A stretch of 64,000 nucleotides of DNA. Origin: Methylopila sp. M107 (GTDB lineage: Bacteria > Pseudomonadota > Alphaproteobacteria > Rhizobiales > Methylopilaceae). The DNA lies in assembly GCF_000384475.1 (NCBI RefSeq), contig NZ_ARWB01000001.1:4330123-4394122 (forward strand), given 5' to 3'. Under the pieces are notes generated by a model, which was not told the origin of the DNA, ran no database searches, and saw nothing but the letters and a program-made list of their open reading frames with translations. The position numbers were made by a program, and so were the translations under genes. Each line of letters starts with the position of its first letter. Positions within the stretch are counted from its first letter, which is position 1. Below are positions 44,641-52,947 of this stretch, piece after piece.

Positions 44641-44780
44641 CCCCCTCCCCCTTGCGGGGAGGGGTTAGGGGTGGGGGTCCCTCCGGATAAAGCGCCCCGC
44701 GTCGGCGTAGAGCAGCTTCGCCCAGGAGCTCCGTTCTGAACCACCCCCACCCCTAGCCCCTCCCCGCAAGGGGGAGGGGA
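44641..44780. repeat. Composite repeat with CCCCCTCCCCC / GGGGGAGGGGA arms
   Basis: CCCCCTCCCCCTTGCGGGGA, then GGGGTTAGGGGTGGGGGT, are mirrored by ACCCCCACCCCTAGCCCCTC and CCGCAAGGGGGAGGGG. The copy resembles the 11386 element arm for arm. Confidence 0.8.
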
Positions 44781-44809
44781 ACGAGACAGTGCGGAGAACG
44801 TAGCGCGAG

Positions 44810-44969
44810 CCCGCCCCCTCCACCATGGCTCGCGCCATGGTCCCCCTCCCCCGCGCCGAAGGGCGCAGGGGAGGATCCAGGAGGCGTCGCGGGTCGTGCC
44901 CGGATCCTCCTCCATGCCAAAGGCATGGGGGAGGGGGACCATGCGAAGCATGGTGGAGGGGGCGGGCGC
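44810..44969. repeat. Long inverted repeat with GCCCGCCCCCTCCACCATG arms
   Basis: The left end GCCCGCCCCCTCCACCATGG and the right end CATGGTGGAGGGGGCGGGC are near-perfect complements about 110 bp apart, with an inner pair GGTCCCCCTCCCCC / GGGGGAGGGGGACC. It lies 30 bp from the previous repeat. Confidence 0.8.
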
Positions 44970-45065
44970 AGAGCTCAGCGTCGCCGTGTCGGCCGGCATC
45001 GAGCCCGTTGCCGGATCGGCTCCGCGCGCCAAACCAGTCGCGGTCCGCAACCGGAGCGCCGCGTC

Positions 45066-45743
45066 ATGGGCCCTAAAGCCGCCCCGAACCTCTATGGCCA
45101 CCTGTTCTCCTCCTATACCCAGAAGGCGCTGATCGCCTTCTACGAGAAGGGAGCGGCTTTCGAGTTCCGCGACCTCTCCGAGCGCAGCCCCGACAACGTC
45201 GCGCGCTGGAAGGCGCTGTGGCCGATCGGGCGTTTCCCGGTGCTGGAGGCGGACGGCGAGGTCGTGGTCGAGGCGACATGCGTCATCGAATGGCTCGACG
45301 CACGCGAGCCGACCAGAGCCCCGCTCATCCCCACCGACGCAAGAGCGGCGCGGGAGGCGCGCATGCGCGACCGGATCTTCGACAACTACGTCATGGCGAA
45401 CATGCAGAAACTGGTGTTCGACCGCATCCGCCCCGACGACGCGAAGGACCCGAATGGCGTGGCCGAGGCGCGCGACGCGCTTGATCGGACTTATGACTGG
45501 CTCGACGGCGAGATGGCGTCGCGCGAATGGGCGGCCGGCGAGGCGTTCTCGGTGGCCGACTGCGCCGCCGCGCCGGCGCTGTTCTACGCCGACTGGGTGC
45601 GCCCCTTCGACGGGCGCGAGAACCTCATCGCCTATTTCAGGCGCCTGCGCGACCGGCCGAGCTTCGCGCGCTGCGTCGACGACGCGCGGCCGGCGCGGGC
45701 GCTGTTTCCGGGCGCCGCGCCGAAGGTTCGGTTCGAGGGGTGA
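45066..45743 (+). CDS. Glutathione S-transferase family protein
   Basis: This 225-residue cytosolic protein has a thioredoxin-like N-terminal domain (NLYGHLFSSYTQKALIAFYEKG near residue 8, then GRFPVLEADGEVVVEATCVIEWL near 55, where the P-V-L and E-A/S turn bind glutathione). A helical C-terminal domain includes the FSVADCAAAPALFY motif near 160. The ATG at 45066 starts MGPKAAPN; the longer frame lies in repeat DNA. The substrate is unknown. It is isolated by repeats upstream and a low-GC gene downstream. Confidence 0.82.
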   Translation: MGPKAAPNLYGHLFSSYTQKALIAFYEKGAAFEFRDLSERSPDNVARWKALWPIGRFPVLEADGEVVVEATCVIEWLDAREPTRAPLIPTDARAAREARMRDRIFDNYVMANMQKLVFDRIRPDDAKDPNGVAEARDALDRTYDWLDGEMASREWAAGEAFSVADCAAAPALFYADWVRPFDGRENLIAYFRRLRDRPSFARCVDDARPARALFPGAAPKVRFEG

Positions 45744-45936
45744 ATTAACAGCCAAGCTGGCTTTGAGGTGACGAGGTCACGGCCGCCACGTGGTGTCGAT
45801 CGCCCAGAATTACTCGACGTTCGAAGTTACACTTGAGTCGGATGCTTAATAGATTAGACTTTAAACTTCCATTCAATCGCGTATCTTCTTGCGCTTCAGA
45901 TTTTGCGCGAATGCATTCCAACTTATGGAGGCTGCG

Positions 45937-46209
45937 GTGAAGGAAGTTCTTGAGGTGTTGGTGCCTGGCGCGGTCGCGGCGATGATTGCTTTCTTCGGCC
46001 TGCGTATCGTCGCCAAGCAGATCGACGAAAAGGGATTAAGTGATCAAACTTTGCAAGCCCTTGGGCTTGTTCTATTTCTTCCGTCTCTTGTAGTCATAAG
46101 TGGACTCGGAATGTTTGAGTCGGAGGGACTCGCTGCGTTGCTTGGTGCAGTTGCTGGATATTTGTTCGGAAAGACTTCTAAGGAAGCTTCTACACCGCCA
46201 ACCAGCTGA
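45937..46209 (+). CDS. Small low-GC membrane protein
   Basis: This protein of about 90 residues has hydrophobic segments near 6-27 (VLVPGAVAAMIAFFGLRIVA), 40-57 and 62-80. Base use is markedly poorer in G+C than its neighbours, and the low-GC stretch runs from about 45760 to 46280. I chose the GTG at 45937 because GGAGG lies 5 bases upstream; ATGs at 45925 and 45889 are alternatives. No family is recognised. It looks like a one-gene acquisition between the GST gene and rpsA. Confidence 0.5.
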   Translation: MKEVLEVLVPGAVAAMIAFFGLRIVAKQIDEKGLSDQTLQALGLVLFLPSLVVISGLGMFESEGLAALLGAVAGYLFGKTSKEASTPPTS

Positions 46210-46562
46210 CATTAATTAGAAATATCCCAGTGGCATCACAGTGATAAGTTGATAGCCTAATTGCGCGCCGCTCTTCACACATGGCATCCGAGCAGCGAGC
46301 GCCAGCAACGCGTTGCGCCGGACCGCCTCGTCTGCTAACGACCCGCGTCCGGAAAAGCGGTTCGCTGGTTCGGCCGGAATCGGTTTCCGCTCCGGCCCTC
46401 CCGCCTCGCATGTTTCGGACAAGGCCCATGGTCGCTTGCGCGTCCCGGCGCCGGCCCGTCTCTCGTCAGCGAGGCGGCCACCGGACGGCGGCTTCCATGG
46501 GGTCTTTTCGTCAACCCGAACGCCGGCGCCATGGGCCCCAACAAGACGGGCCAGGAGATCCA
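46210..46562. other. Leader region of rpsA
   Basis: This 353-bp gap starts in low-GC DNA and turns GC-rich towards rpsA. It should hold the rpsA promoter and the leader used for S1 autoregulation; I cannot identify either precisely. A good ribosome-binding site (AGGAG) lies 7 bases before the rpsA ATG. Confidence 0.4.
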
Positions 46563-48281
46563 ATGTCACCAACTGCAGCCGCCGCCGCCAATCCCTCGCG
46601 CGATGATTTCGCCGCGATGCTGGAAGAGTCCTTCGAGAACCACGATGTGGCCGAAGGCTCGGTCGTCCAGGGGACGATCACGGCGATCGAAAAGGACATG
46701 GCCGTCATCGACGTCGGCCTGAAGACGGAGGGCCGAGTCGCTCTCAAGGAATTCGGCGCCGGCGGCCGCGACGTCGCGCTCAAGGTCGGCGACACCGTCG
46801 AGGTGTATCTGGAGCGCGTCGAGAACGCGCTCGGCGAGGCCGTGCTGTCGCGCGACAAGGCGCGCCGCGAGGAGAGCTGGGTCAAGCTCGAGGTCGCCTT
46901 CAACGACAACCAGAAGGTCGAAGGCGTCATCTTCAACCAGGTCAAGGGCGGCTTCACCGTCGACCTGCAGGGCGCGACCGCCTTCCTGCCGCGCAGCCAG
47001 GTCGACATCCGCCCGGTGCGTGACGTCGGCCCGCTGATGGGCACCCCGCAGCCGTTCCAGATCCTGAAGATGGATCGCCGCCGCGGCAACATCGTGGTCT
47101 CGCGCCGCACCGTGCTCGAAGAGTCCCGCGCCGAAATGCGCCAGGAGCTCGTCCAGAACCTCGAAGAGGGTCAGGTCATCGAGGGCGTCGTCAAGAACAT
47201 CACCGACTACGGCGCGTTCGTGGACCTCGGCGGCATCGACGGCCTGCTGCATGTCACCGACATCGCGTGGCGCCGCGTCAATCACCCGACCGAGCTGCTC
47301 CAGATCGGGCAGCAGGTGAAGGTGAAGATCATCAAGATCAACCACGAGACGCACCGCATCTCGCTCGGCATGAAGCAGCTGCTCGACGATCCGTGGCAGG
47401 GCATCGAGGCCAAGTACCCGGCCGGCGCCAAGTTCACCGGACGCGTCACCAACATCACCGACTACGGCGCGTTCGTGGAGCTGGAGCCGGGCATCGAGGG
47501 CCTGATCCACGTCTCCGAGATGTCGTGGACCAAGAAGAACGTCCACCCGGGCAAGATCGTCGCGACGTCCCAGGAAGTGGACGTGATGGTGCTCGAGGTC
47601 GACCCGGTGAAGCGCCGCATCTCGCTTGGCCTCAAGCAGGTCATGCAGAACCCCTGGGAGGCGTTCATCGAACAGCACCCGGTCGGTTCCGAGGTCGAGG
47701 GCGAGGTCAAGAACAAGACCGAGTTCGGTCTGTTCCTGGGCCTCGACGGCGACGTCGACGGCATGGTGCATCTCTCCGATCTCGACTGGAACCGTCCGGG
47801 CGAAGTCGTCATCGAGGAGTTCAAGAAGGGCGACATCGTCCGCGCCCAGGTTCTCGACGTCGACGTCGAGAAGGAGCGGATCTCGCTCGGCGTGAAGCAG
47901 CTCGGCGGCGACCCGTTCGTCGACACCACGGGCGAAATGCGCAAGGGCTCGGTCGTGACGGCCGAAGTCCTCGAGGTGAAGGACGGCGGTCTCGAAGTGA
48001 AGATCGTCGACACTGAACTCACCGCCTTCATCCGTCGCGCCGATCTCGCCCGCGAGCGCGGCGATCAGCGTCCGGAGCGGTTCTCGGTCGGCCAGAAGCT
48101 CGACGCGCGCATCACCCAGTTCGACAAGAAGGCCCACAAGGTCGCCCTGTCGATCAAGGCGCTCGAGATCGCCGAAGAGAAGGAGGCCGTCGCGCAGTAC
48201 GGCTCGTCCGACTCTGGCGCGTCGCTCGGCGACATCCTGGGCGCGGCGCTCAAGAAGCGCGAAGGCGGCGCCGAGGACTGA
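46563..48281 (+). CDS. rpsA: 30S ribosomal protein S1
   Basis: S1 helps the 30S subunit unfold and bind mRNA leaders. The 572-residue protein has six tandem S1 (OB-fold) domains; domains 3 and 4 repeat the block NITDYGAFVDLGGIDGLLHV (near residue 215) and NITDYGAFVELEPGIEGLIHV (near 302). The last domain is shorter and followed by an acidic tail. The ATG at 46563 is preceded by AGGAG. Length and the cmk-rpsA-sppA-ihfB neighbourhood are typical of alphaproteobacteria. Confidence 0.97.
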   Translation: MSPTAAAAANPSRDDFAAMLEESFENHDVAEGSVVQGTITAIEKDMAVIDVGLKTEGRVALKEFGAGGRDVALKVGDTVEVYLERVENALGEAVLSRDKARREESWVKLEVAFNDNQKVEGVIFNQVKGGFTVDLQGATAFLPRSQVDIRPVRDVGPLMGTPQPFQILKMDRRRGNIVVSRRTVLEESRAEMRQELVQNLEEGQVIEGVVKNITDYGAFVDLGGIDGLLHVTDIAWRRVNHPTELLQIGQQVKVKIIKINHETHRISLGMKQLLDDPWQGIEAKYPAGAKFTGRVTNITDYGAFVELEPGIEGLIHVSEMSWTKKNVHPGKIVATSQEVDVMVLEVDPVKRRISLGLKQVMQNPWEAFIEQHPVGSEVEGEVKNKTEFGLFLGLDGDVDGMVHLSDLDWNRPGEVVIEEFKKGDIVRAQVLDVDVEKERISLGVKQLGGDPFVDTTGEMRKGSVVTAEVLEVKDGGLEVKIVDTELTAFIRRADLARERGDQRPERFSVGQKLDARITQFDKKAHKVALSIKALEIAEEKEAVAQYGSSDSGASLGDILGAALKKREGGAED

Positions 48282-48290
48282 GGATCGGCC

Positions 48291-48317
48291 GGGCGCCCGC
48301 ACCGTTCGCGGGCGCTC
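48291..48317 (+). terminator. Stem-loop after rpsA
   Basis: GGGCGCCCGC and GCGGGCGCTC pair with one G-T position around a 7-base loop, 10 bases past the rpsA stop. There is no T-run, so it may be a processing stem and not a full terminator. Confidence 0.4.
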
Positions 48318-48357
48318 CCTATCCTCCAAAATCGATCGCGTTCGTCGCATGCTAAAG

Positions 48358-48388
48358 AAGGCCCGCGCGGGAGTTCCGCGCGGGCCTT
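48358..48388 (+). terminator. Intrinsic terminator-like hairpin between rpsA and sppA
   Basis: AAGGCCCGCGCGG and CCGCGCGGGCCTT form a perfect 13-bp stem with a GAGTT loop, followed by TTCGTCG. It lies 76 bases after the rpsA stop and 65 bases before sppA, so it should end rpsA transcription. Confidence 0.7.
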
Positions 48389-48453
48389 CGTCGTGTTACG
48401 CCCATGCTTCGGCTATCGTTTTCGGCACTTTTCCGAACCATCGGAGATCGAAC

Positions 48454-49413
48454 ATGGCGCTGGACGCAGACGCGATCCTCGATCGGCGATCGCTTCGCCG
48501 CCGCCTCGCAATCTGGCGGATCGGCGCGCTCGGTCTGGTCGCGCTTCTGGTCGTGGTCGCGGCGCTCGGCGTGTTCGGGCGCGGGGGCGGCGGGCCGGGC
48601 CCGCGCGGTCCCCACATCGCCAAGGTCGAGGTGTCGGGCGTCATCTTCGACGACGAGAAGCGCCAGAAGCTGCTCGCGGACCTCGCCAAGAGCAACGCCA
48701 AGGGCGTGCTGCTCATGGTCGACAGCCCCGGCGGCGGCGTGACGGCGTCCGAAGACCTCTACGAAGCGATCCGCCTCATCGCGAAGGACCGTCCGGTCGC
48801 GGCCGTGGTCGGCACGGTGGCGGCGTCGGGCGGCTATATCGCGGCCATCGCCTCCGACCACATCGTCGCCCGCAAGACCTCCATCACCGGCTCGATCGGC
48901 GTGCTGGCCCAGTTCCCCAACTTCACGGGCCTCTTGAAGACCGTCGGGGTCCAGGTCGAGAGCATCAAGTCTTCGCCGCTGAAGGCCGCGCCGAACGGCG
49001 TCGAGCCGACCAGCCCGGAGGCCCGCAAGGCGCTCGAATCGCTGATCCTCGACAGCTATGACTGGTTCAAGGGCGTGGTCGAGGAGCGGCGCGGCCTCAA
49101 GGGCGCGGACCTCGCCAACGTCTCGGACGGGCGCATCTTCACCGGCCGGCAGGCGATCGAGCTGAAGCTCGTCGACGAGATCGGCGGCGAGCAGGAGGCG
49201 ATCGCCTGGCTCGAGACCAAGGGCGTCGACACCAAGCTGCCGGTGAAGACGTGGAAGCCGCGGCAGGGGCCGTTCTCGGGCTTCGGCGCGGCCTCGCTCG
49301 CGGCCGGCGCCGCGGATGCGGCCGGCATGCACGCGCTGGCCGACGGTCTCCGCCGAACGGGTAATGCCCTCGTCCTTGACGGTGTTTTGGCGATCTGGCA
49401 CCCTTCTTTGTGA
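48454..49413 (+). CDS. sppA: Signal peptide peptidase SppA (short form)
   Basis: SppA degrades leftover signal peptides at the inner membrane. This 319-residue short form has one N-terminal membrane anchor (about 22-43) and the protease core. Catalytic serine lies in TVAASGGYIAA near 124, and the lysine in SSPLKAAPN near 176, forming the Ser-Lys dyad. VDSPGGGVTASE near 93 is the conserved strand. Length is typical of the single-domain form that assembles as an octamer. Upstream is the rpsA terminator and downstream is ihfB. Confidence 0.93.
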   Translation: MALDADAILDRRSLRRRLAIWRIGALGLVALLVVVAALGVFGRGGGGPGPRGPHIAKVEVSGVIFDDEKRQKLLADLAKSNAKGVLLMVDSPGGGVTASEDLYEAIRLIAKDRPVAAVVGTVAASGGYIAAIASDHIVARKTSITGSIGVLAQFPNFTGLLKTVGVQVESIKSSPLKAAPNGVEPTSPEARKALESLILDSYDWFKGVVEERRGLKGADLANVSDGRIFTGRQAIELKLVDEIGGEQEAIAWLETKGVDTKLPVKTWKPRQGPFSGFGAASLAAGAADAAGMHALADGLRRTGNALVLDGVLAIWHPSL

Positions 49414-49473
49414 GTAATATAAGTTGAATACTTCGCGCCTTGGGGCGAGTTCTTCGGCCAATCGGAGCGTCGG

Positions 49474-49773
49474 ATGATCAAATCGGAACTCGTCGGTAAA
49501 ATCGCCGCGTTGAACCCGCATCTTTACCAGCGGGACGTGGAAAACATCGTCAACGCCATTCTGGATGAGATCATCGACGCGATGGCGCGCGGCGACCGGG
49601 TCGAGCTGCGCGGCTTCGGCGCGTTCTCGGTCAAGGCGCGGCCCGCGCGCGTCGGACGGAACCCGCGCACGGGCGAGCACGTTCCGGTGGACGGCAAGGT
49701 GGTTCCGTTCTTCAAGACCGGCAAGGAGATGAGGGTGCGTCTCAACAAGGACGAAGCGGGCGCCTCGGCATGA
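49474..49773 (+). CDS. ihfB: Integration host factor beta subunit
   Basis: IHF-beta pairs with IHF-alpha to bend DNA in recombination and transcription. The 99-residue protein has the HU/IHF signature [25 protein letters not shown] near residue 60 and the proline-tipped arm (RNPRTG) that intercalates DNA. It starts [11 protein letters not shown] with ATG at 49474. The stop overlaps the next ATG by 4 bp. Confidence 0.96.
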   Translation: MIKSELVGKIAALNPHLYQRDVENIVNAILDEIIDAMARGDRVELRGFGAFSVKARPARVGRNPRTGEHVPVDGKVVPFFKTGKEMRVRLNKDEAGASA

Positions 49774-50132
49774 GGTTTCGCCGTTTCCTGTCGGCCGTGA
49801 TCGGCATCCCGCTCGCGCTCGCTTTCGTGCTGTTCGCGGTCGCGAACCGGCAGCCCGTCACGCTCGGCTTCGATCCGTTCTCGCCGGAGGCGCCTGCGCT
49901 GTCGCTGTCGCTGCCGCTGTTCGCCGTCATCCTGCTCTCGCTGATGATCGGCGTGGTGGTCGGCGGCGCCGCGTCCTGGGCGCGTCAGGGCAAGTGGCGC
50001 AAGGAGGCGAAGCGTCGCCGGCAGGAGGTCGACCGGCTCGAGGCGGAGACCGAAGCCGCGCGTCGCGAAGCCGCCGCCGCACGGCGCAGCGTCGCCGCGC
50101 TGCCGGCGCCGTCGTCGCAGCGGGCGGCGTAG
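49770..50132 (+). CDS. LapA-domain (DUF1049) membrane protein
   Basis: This 120-residue protein has two hydrophobic segments ([20 protein letters not shown] about 5-24; [20 protein letters not shown] about 48-68) and a charged, coiled-coil-like C-terminus ([20 protein letters not shown]). This is the LapA (YciS) layout, linked in other bacteria to lipopolysaccharide control. It overlaps ihfB by 4 bp. A shifted copy of its last 56 bases recurs at 51001-51052. Confidence 0.85.
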   Translation: MRFRRFLSAVIGIPLALAFVLFAVANRQPVTLGFDPFSPEAPALSLSLPLFAVILLSLMIGVVVGGAASWARQGKWRKEAKRRRQEVDRLEAETEAARREAAAARRSVAALPAPSSQRAA

Positions 50133-50169
50133 AAGGTCCGCTGGATTTGTGAGCTAAGCTCGCTGACGC

Positions 50170-50706
50170 CTAGGCGTGCGAATGGAATCGCCAAGATTGA
50201 ATTGTGCCATCTGAGAAATAGCACTTGGCGACGCCCCAATAATCCGGGTCGTGCCCGGATTTCTGACCGCAGCCGATGTAGAAATCTGTTACGTTGCTCT
50301 CGTGCCTGTAGAAAATATTCTCTGTGGGTTCGTAGCTGATTGGCGTATTTTCGTCCTGTATAGCTATCGCGGTCTCGACGGCATTTAAGCGAACTTTGTT
50401 CCCAGATTTTATATCAATAATGAACGCGTTTACGTTGAACCACGATTTGCAATCCTTAAAAACGTTACAATACCATCTGTGTTCGAACGAGGTATATCTC
50501 AGTTCGTATCGGTCGGCGTTCAATAGCTCTGCGATTTGATCATCCAGTGCGTCTATGGGCTGGAGAAGGCTCACAGTCGCTGGTTTGATGGATATTCCGC
50601 TCGAAGTGACATGATCTTGAATAAAGGAGTGGGGATTCGAAGCCTCGACGCTCATGACGACCCCGTCCGGATGAATTTGAACATTGGCAGCGTACGTGGT
50701 TCGCAA
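50170..50706 (-). CDS. Hypothetical low-GC protein, possibly 5'-truncated
   Basis: This frame of up to 178 residues has base and codon use unlike the surrounding GC-rich genes. It starts at TTG 50706; a later ATG at 50655 is possible. Immediately upstream, before an in-frame stop, the codons read LSGLLLTL, which resembles the core of a lost signal peptide, so the gene may have lost its true start. The visible protein has a WYCNVFKDCKSWF pair of cysteines and IGCGQKSGHDPDYWGV near the end. No family is recognised. It lies between lapA-like and a patchwork of duplicated fragments, so transfer or rearrangement is likely. Confidence 0.5.
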   Translation of the reverse strand: MRTTYAANVQIHPDGVVMSVEASNPHSFIQDHVTSSGISIKPATVSLLQPIDALDDQIAELLNADRYELRYTSFEHRWYCNVFKDCKSWFNVNAFIIDIKSGNKVRLNAVETAIAIQDENTPISYEPTENIFYRHESNVTDFYIGCGQKSGHDPDYWGVAKCYFSDGTIQSWRFHSHA

Positions 50707-50894
50707 TGTCAGTAGGAGTCCGGAGAGTTACTTATACCGGCGGCCTGAGGTCGTGACTTTCGCCGGGGTTTCTGGATGAGTCTCGTCGTCCTCCGGTCAA
50801 GCTGGACCATGACGAACGGTCAGCAGTAAAGGCCGCCGGTATTAGACTGCCGGGTCTTCTGCACCTGACTTGGCGAACCCTGAGCGTTATTCAC

Positions 50895-51004
50895 GAACCG
50901 CGTCAGCCGGCCTGATCGCGCGCGCAGCCCGGCTCGCCCCATTCCACGATCAGTTTTGCGAGGATCGTCAGCAGTGCGATGCTCGCGAGCACGGCCGTGG
51001 CCGC
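50895..51004 (+). repeat. Partial copy of the cysW 3' end region
   Basis: This stretch lines up with 51910-52019 (cysW C-terminal codons and the junction with the 189-residue gene) with about a dozen mismatches in 110 positions, counted by eye. It is the same orientation. No open frame is preserved. Confidence 0.75.
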
Positions 51005-51052
51005 ACGGCGCAGCGTCGCGCTACCGGCGCCCTCATCCCAGCGGGCCGCGTA
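51001..51052 (+). repeat. Partial copy of the lapA-like gene 3' end
   Basis: The bases CCGCACGGCGCAGCGTCG and the following 34 positions match 50077-50132 apart from a 3-base gap and about five mismatches. It directly abuts the cysW fragment, giving a chimeric scar. Confidence 0.7.
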
Positions 51053-51116
51053 ACCAACGCCGCCGCCTTGAGCCCCTACGCGCTCGCTTCACAAGTTCGG
51101 ACGAAGACATTTCGGC

Positions 51117-51209
51117 CGTCATGCCCGGCGGCAGCCGGGTATCCACGACTTCCTGAGATCGTGGAGCGCTACGTCCAAGTCGTGGATGCCCGCGAAGGCG
51201 GGCATGACG
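51117..51209. repeat. Intergenic palindromic repeat (CGTCATGCCCGGC...GGGCATGACG)
   Basis: Outer arms CGTCATGCCCG / CGGGCATGACG enclose TATCCACGACTT and AAGTCGTGGATGC. It is one of the best-preserved copies. Confidence 0.82.
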
Positions 51210-51336
51210 GTTTGCGGGCGACGCTCCCGGCGGCGCTGAAAAGATCAGAGTCGGCGCGCAAGGGCCTTGAGCGTGCTCCATGCCGATCAAGCTCGAACCC
51301 AGGCCCGGCGGCAAGGCGAACGCGCCTGGCCTCGCG

Positions 51337-51906
51337 CTACTGGACCCGAGCGGCGCTGCGGAATTCTGCGGCGCGCTCCCACAGCTCCTCGCGAAGCTCC
51401 GGCGCCAGGTAGTCGAGCCCGCCTTCCATGTAGTTCAGGTCGTCGTCGAACAGCACGAGCGCGTGGCCGTCGAGCCGCGGGTGGAGCAGGACGAGGTAGC
51501 GCCTGCCGACCATCGCCTCGACGTCGGGCGCGTAACGCAGCCTGTAGCGCTGCTCGCGGCCAAGTTCCGGCAGATAAAGCGACGCGAACTGGGACCAGGC
51601 CGAGCCGGTGAATTCGCGCTGGATCGACCTCAGCTCGCCGACGACGGCGCGGCCGAAACGGGCCGGCATCAGGAAGTCGAGCAATGCGACGCCGACCGTG
51701 ACGGACGGCAGGATCAGCGCGAACGCGGCCGCGACTGCGTAGTAGCGCGGGTCGCCGCCATAAAAGATATAGAACGCGACCGAGAACAGCGCGGTGAGCA
51801 TCGCGGCGTAGAGCCAGGTCGACCGCAGCAGTTCGGCGAGCACGTCGCGCCGGCCGTTGCGGACCAGATAGAGGAGGTCGCGAAAAGTCTCGACGACGTA
51901 ATCCAT
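51337..51906 (-). CDS. Hypothetical membrane protein at the end of the sulfate transport operon
   Basis: This 189-residue protein starts MDYVVETFRDLLYLVRNG and has two adjacent hydrophobic segments (LYAAMLTALFSVAFYIF about 32-48; YYAVAAAFALILPSVTVGVALL about 54-75). A soluble C-terminal domain of about 110 residues follows. It lies 11 bases after cysW on the same strand, so it is co-transcribed with the sulfate transporter. The position is one where cysA is usually found. No family is recognised. Confidence 0.65.
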   Translation of the reverse strand: MDYVVETFRDLLYLVRNGRRDVLAELLRSTWLYAAMLTALFSVAFYIFYGGDPRYYAVAAAFALILPSVTVGVALLDFLMPARFGRAVVGELRSIQREFTGSAWSQFASLYLPELGREQRYRLRYAPDVEAMVGRRYLVLLHPRLDGHALVLFDDDLNYMEGGLDYLAPELREELWERAAEFRSAARVQ

Positions 51907-51917
51907 CGCGAGCCGCG

Positions 51918-52760
51918 TCAGCCCGCCTGGCCGCGCGCGCAGCCCGGCTCGACCCATTCCACGATCAGCTTTGCGAGGATCGTCAGCAGCGCGATGCCGG
52001 CCAGCACGGTCGCGGCCGCGAAGGCGCCGGCGGCGTTGTAGTCCTGGTAGAGCAGCTCGATCTGCAGCGGCAGCGTGTTGGTGACGCCGCGGATCGAGCC
52101 GGAGACGACCGACACCGCGCCGAACTCGCCCATGACGCGGGCGTTGGTCAGCACGACGCCGTAGAGCAGCGCCCAGCGGATGTTCGGCAGCGTCACGCTC
52201 CAGAGCGTGCGCCAGCCGCTGGCGCCGAGCGAGAGCGCAGCCTCCTCCTCGCTCGTCCCCTGCGCCTGCATCAGCGGCAGGATCTCGCGGGCCACGAAGG
52301 GCGCGGTGACGAATAGGCTCGCCAGCACGATCGCCGGATAGGCGAACATGACCTTGATCCCGTAGTCCTGCAGGACCGGCCCGAACCAGCCTTGCGCGCC
52401 ATAGACGAAGAGGTAGGCGACGCCCGCCACGATCGGCGAGATCGAGAACGGCAGCTCGACCAGCGCGGTCAGCAGGCCCTTGCCGCGGAACTCGAACTTG
52501 GCGATGGCGTAGGCCGCCGAGATCCCGAAGGCGGTGTTGATCGGGACCGCGAGCAGGGCGGTCGCGACGGTGAGCCAGATCGCATGGCGCGTGTCGGGCG
52601 TCGCGAGGTTGGCCGCGTAGGCGGACAGGCCCACCTTCAGCGCCTCATAGAATATGATAGCGAGCGGCCCAACGATGACGAGCAGCGTCGTCAGGCAGAC
52701 GAGGCCGAGGATCAGGGGCTTTGCGACGGGGCCGTCGCCGATGCGGGCGCGACGGCTCAT
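51918..52760 (-). CDS. cysW: Sulfate/thiosulfate ABC transporter permease CysW
   Basis: This 280-residue inner-membrane permease pairs with CysT to import sulfate or thiosulfate. It has about six hydrophobic segments, the ELPFSISPIVAGV block near 100 and the EAA-type loop EEEAALSLGASGWRTLWSVTLPNI near 170. AFGISAAYAIAKFEFRGKG near 77 is the usual CysW signature. I chose the ATG at 52760 with AAGGA upstream; a longer frame runs into a repeat. A repeat element of 139 bp separates it from cysT. No cysA is present downstream. Confidence 0.93.
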   Translation of the reverse strand: MSRRARIGDGPVAKPLILGLVCLTTLLVIVGPLAIIFYEALKVGLSAYAANLATPDTRHAIWLTVATALLAVPINTAFGISAAYAIAKFEFRGKGLLTALVELPFSISPIVAGVAYLFVYGAQGWFGPVLQDYGIKVMFAYPAIVLASLFVTAPFVAREILPLMQAQGTSEEEAALSLGASGWRTLWSVTLPNIRWALLYGVVLTNARVMGEFGAVSVVSGSIRGVTNTLPLQIELLYQDYNAAGAFAAATVLAGIALLTILAKLIVEWVEPGCARGQAG

Positions 52761-52776
52761 GGCGCGTTCCTTCTTC

Positions 52777-52915
52777 CCTTCTCCCCTTGCGGGAGAAGGT
52801 GGCCGGCGGCGCAGCCGGCGGTCGGATGAGGGGTGCGGGCGGCGCGACATCCTGAAAAGACGCCGCCGTCACCCCTCACCCCGACCCTCTCCCTCAAGGG
52901 GAGAGGGGGAAGGGG
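52777..52915. repeat. Composite repeat with CCCTTCTCCCC / GGGGAGAGGG arms
   Basis: CCCTTCTCCCCTTGCGGGAG, GGTCGGATGAGGGGTG and later CACCCCTCACCCCGACC, CCTCAAGGGGAGAGGG form nested inverted repeats within the cysT-cysW gap. Confidence 0.75.
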
Positions 52916-52947
52916 GGCGTCGTCGTTTCGCATGGAGACGTTCTCCA

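Larger units (their letters stand above)
44044..45065. other. Repeat-rich 1-kb gap between cmk and a GST-like gene
   Basis: This stretch contains the two composite repeats listed separately and no convincing gene. Several short open frames here are created by the repeat sequence. The left part (44044-44640) shows no recognised element. Confidence 0.55.
50707..51336. other. Rearranged gap with duplicated fragments of neighbouring genes
   Basis: No gene is seen. The stretch contains a fragment similar to the end of cysW (50895-51004), one similar to the end of the lapA-like gene (51001-51052) and a palindromic repeat (51117-51209). A broken repeat piece with TCGTCGTCCTCCGG lies near 50785. Confidence 0.7.

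Noticed and set aside
45743-46215. Possible inverted ends (TTAACAGCCAAGCTGG and CCAGCTGACATTAA) flanking the low-GC gene
   Set aside because: The match is short and gapped; not enough to call a mobile element boundary.
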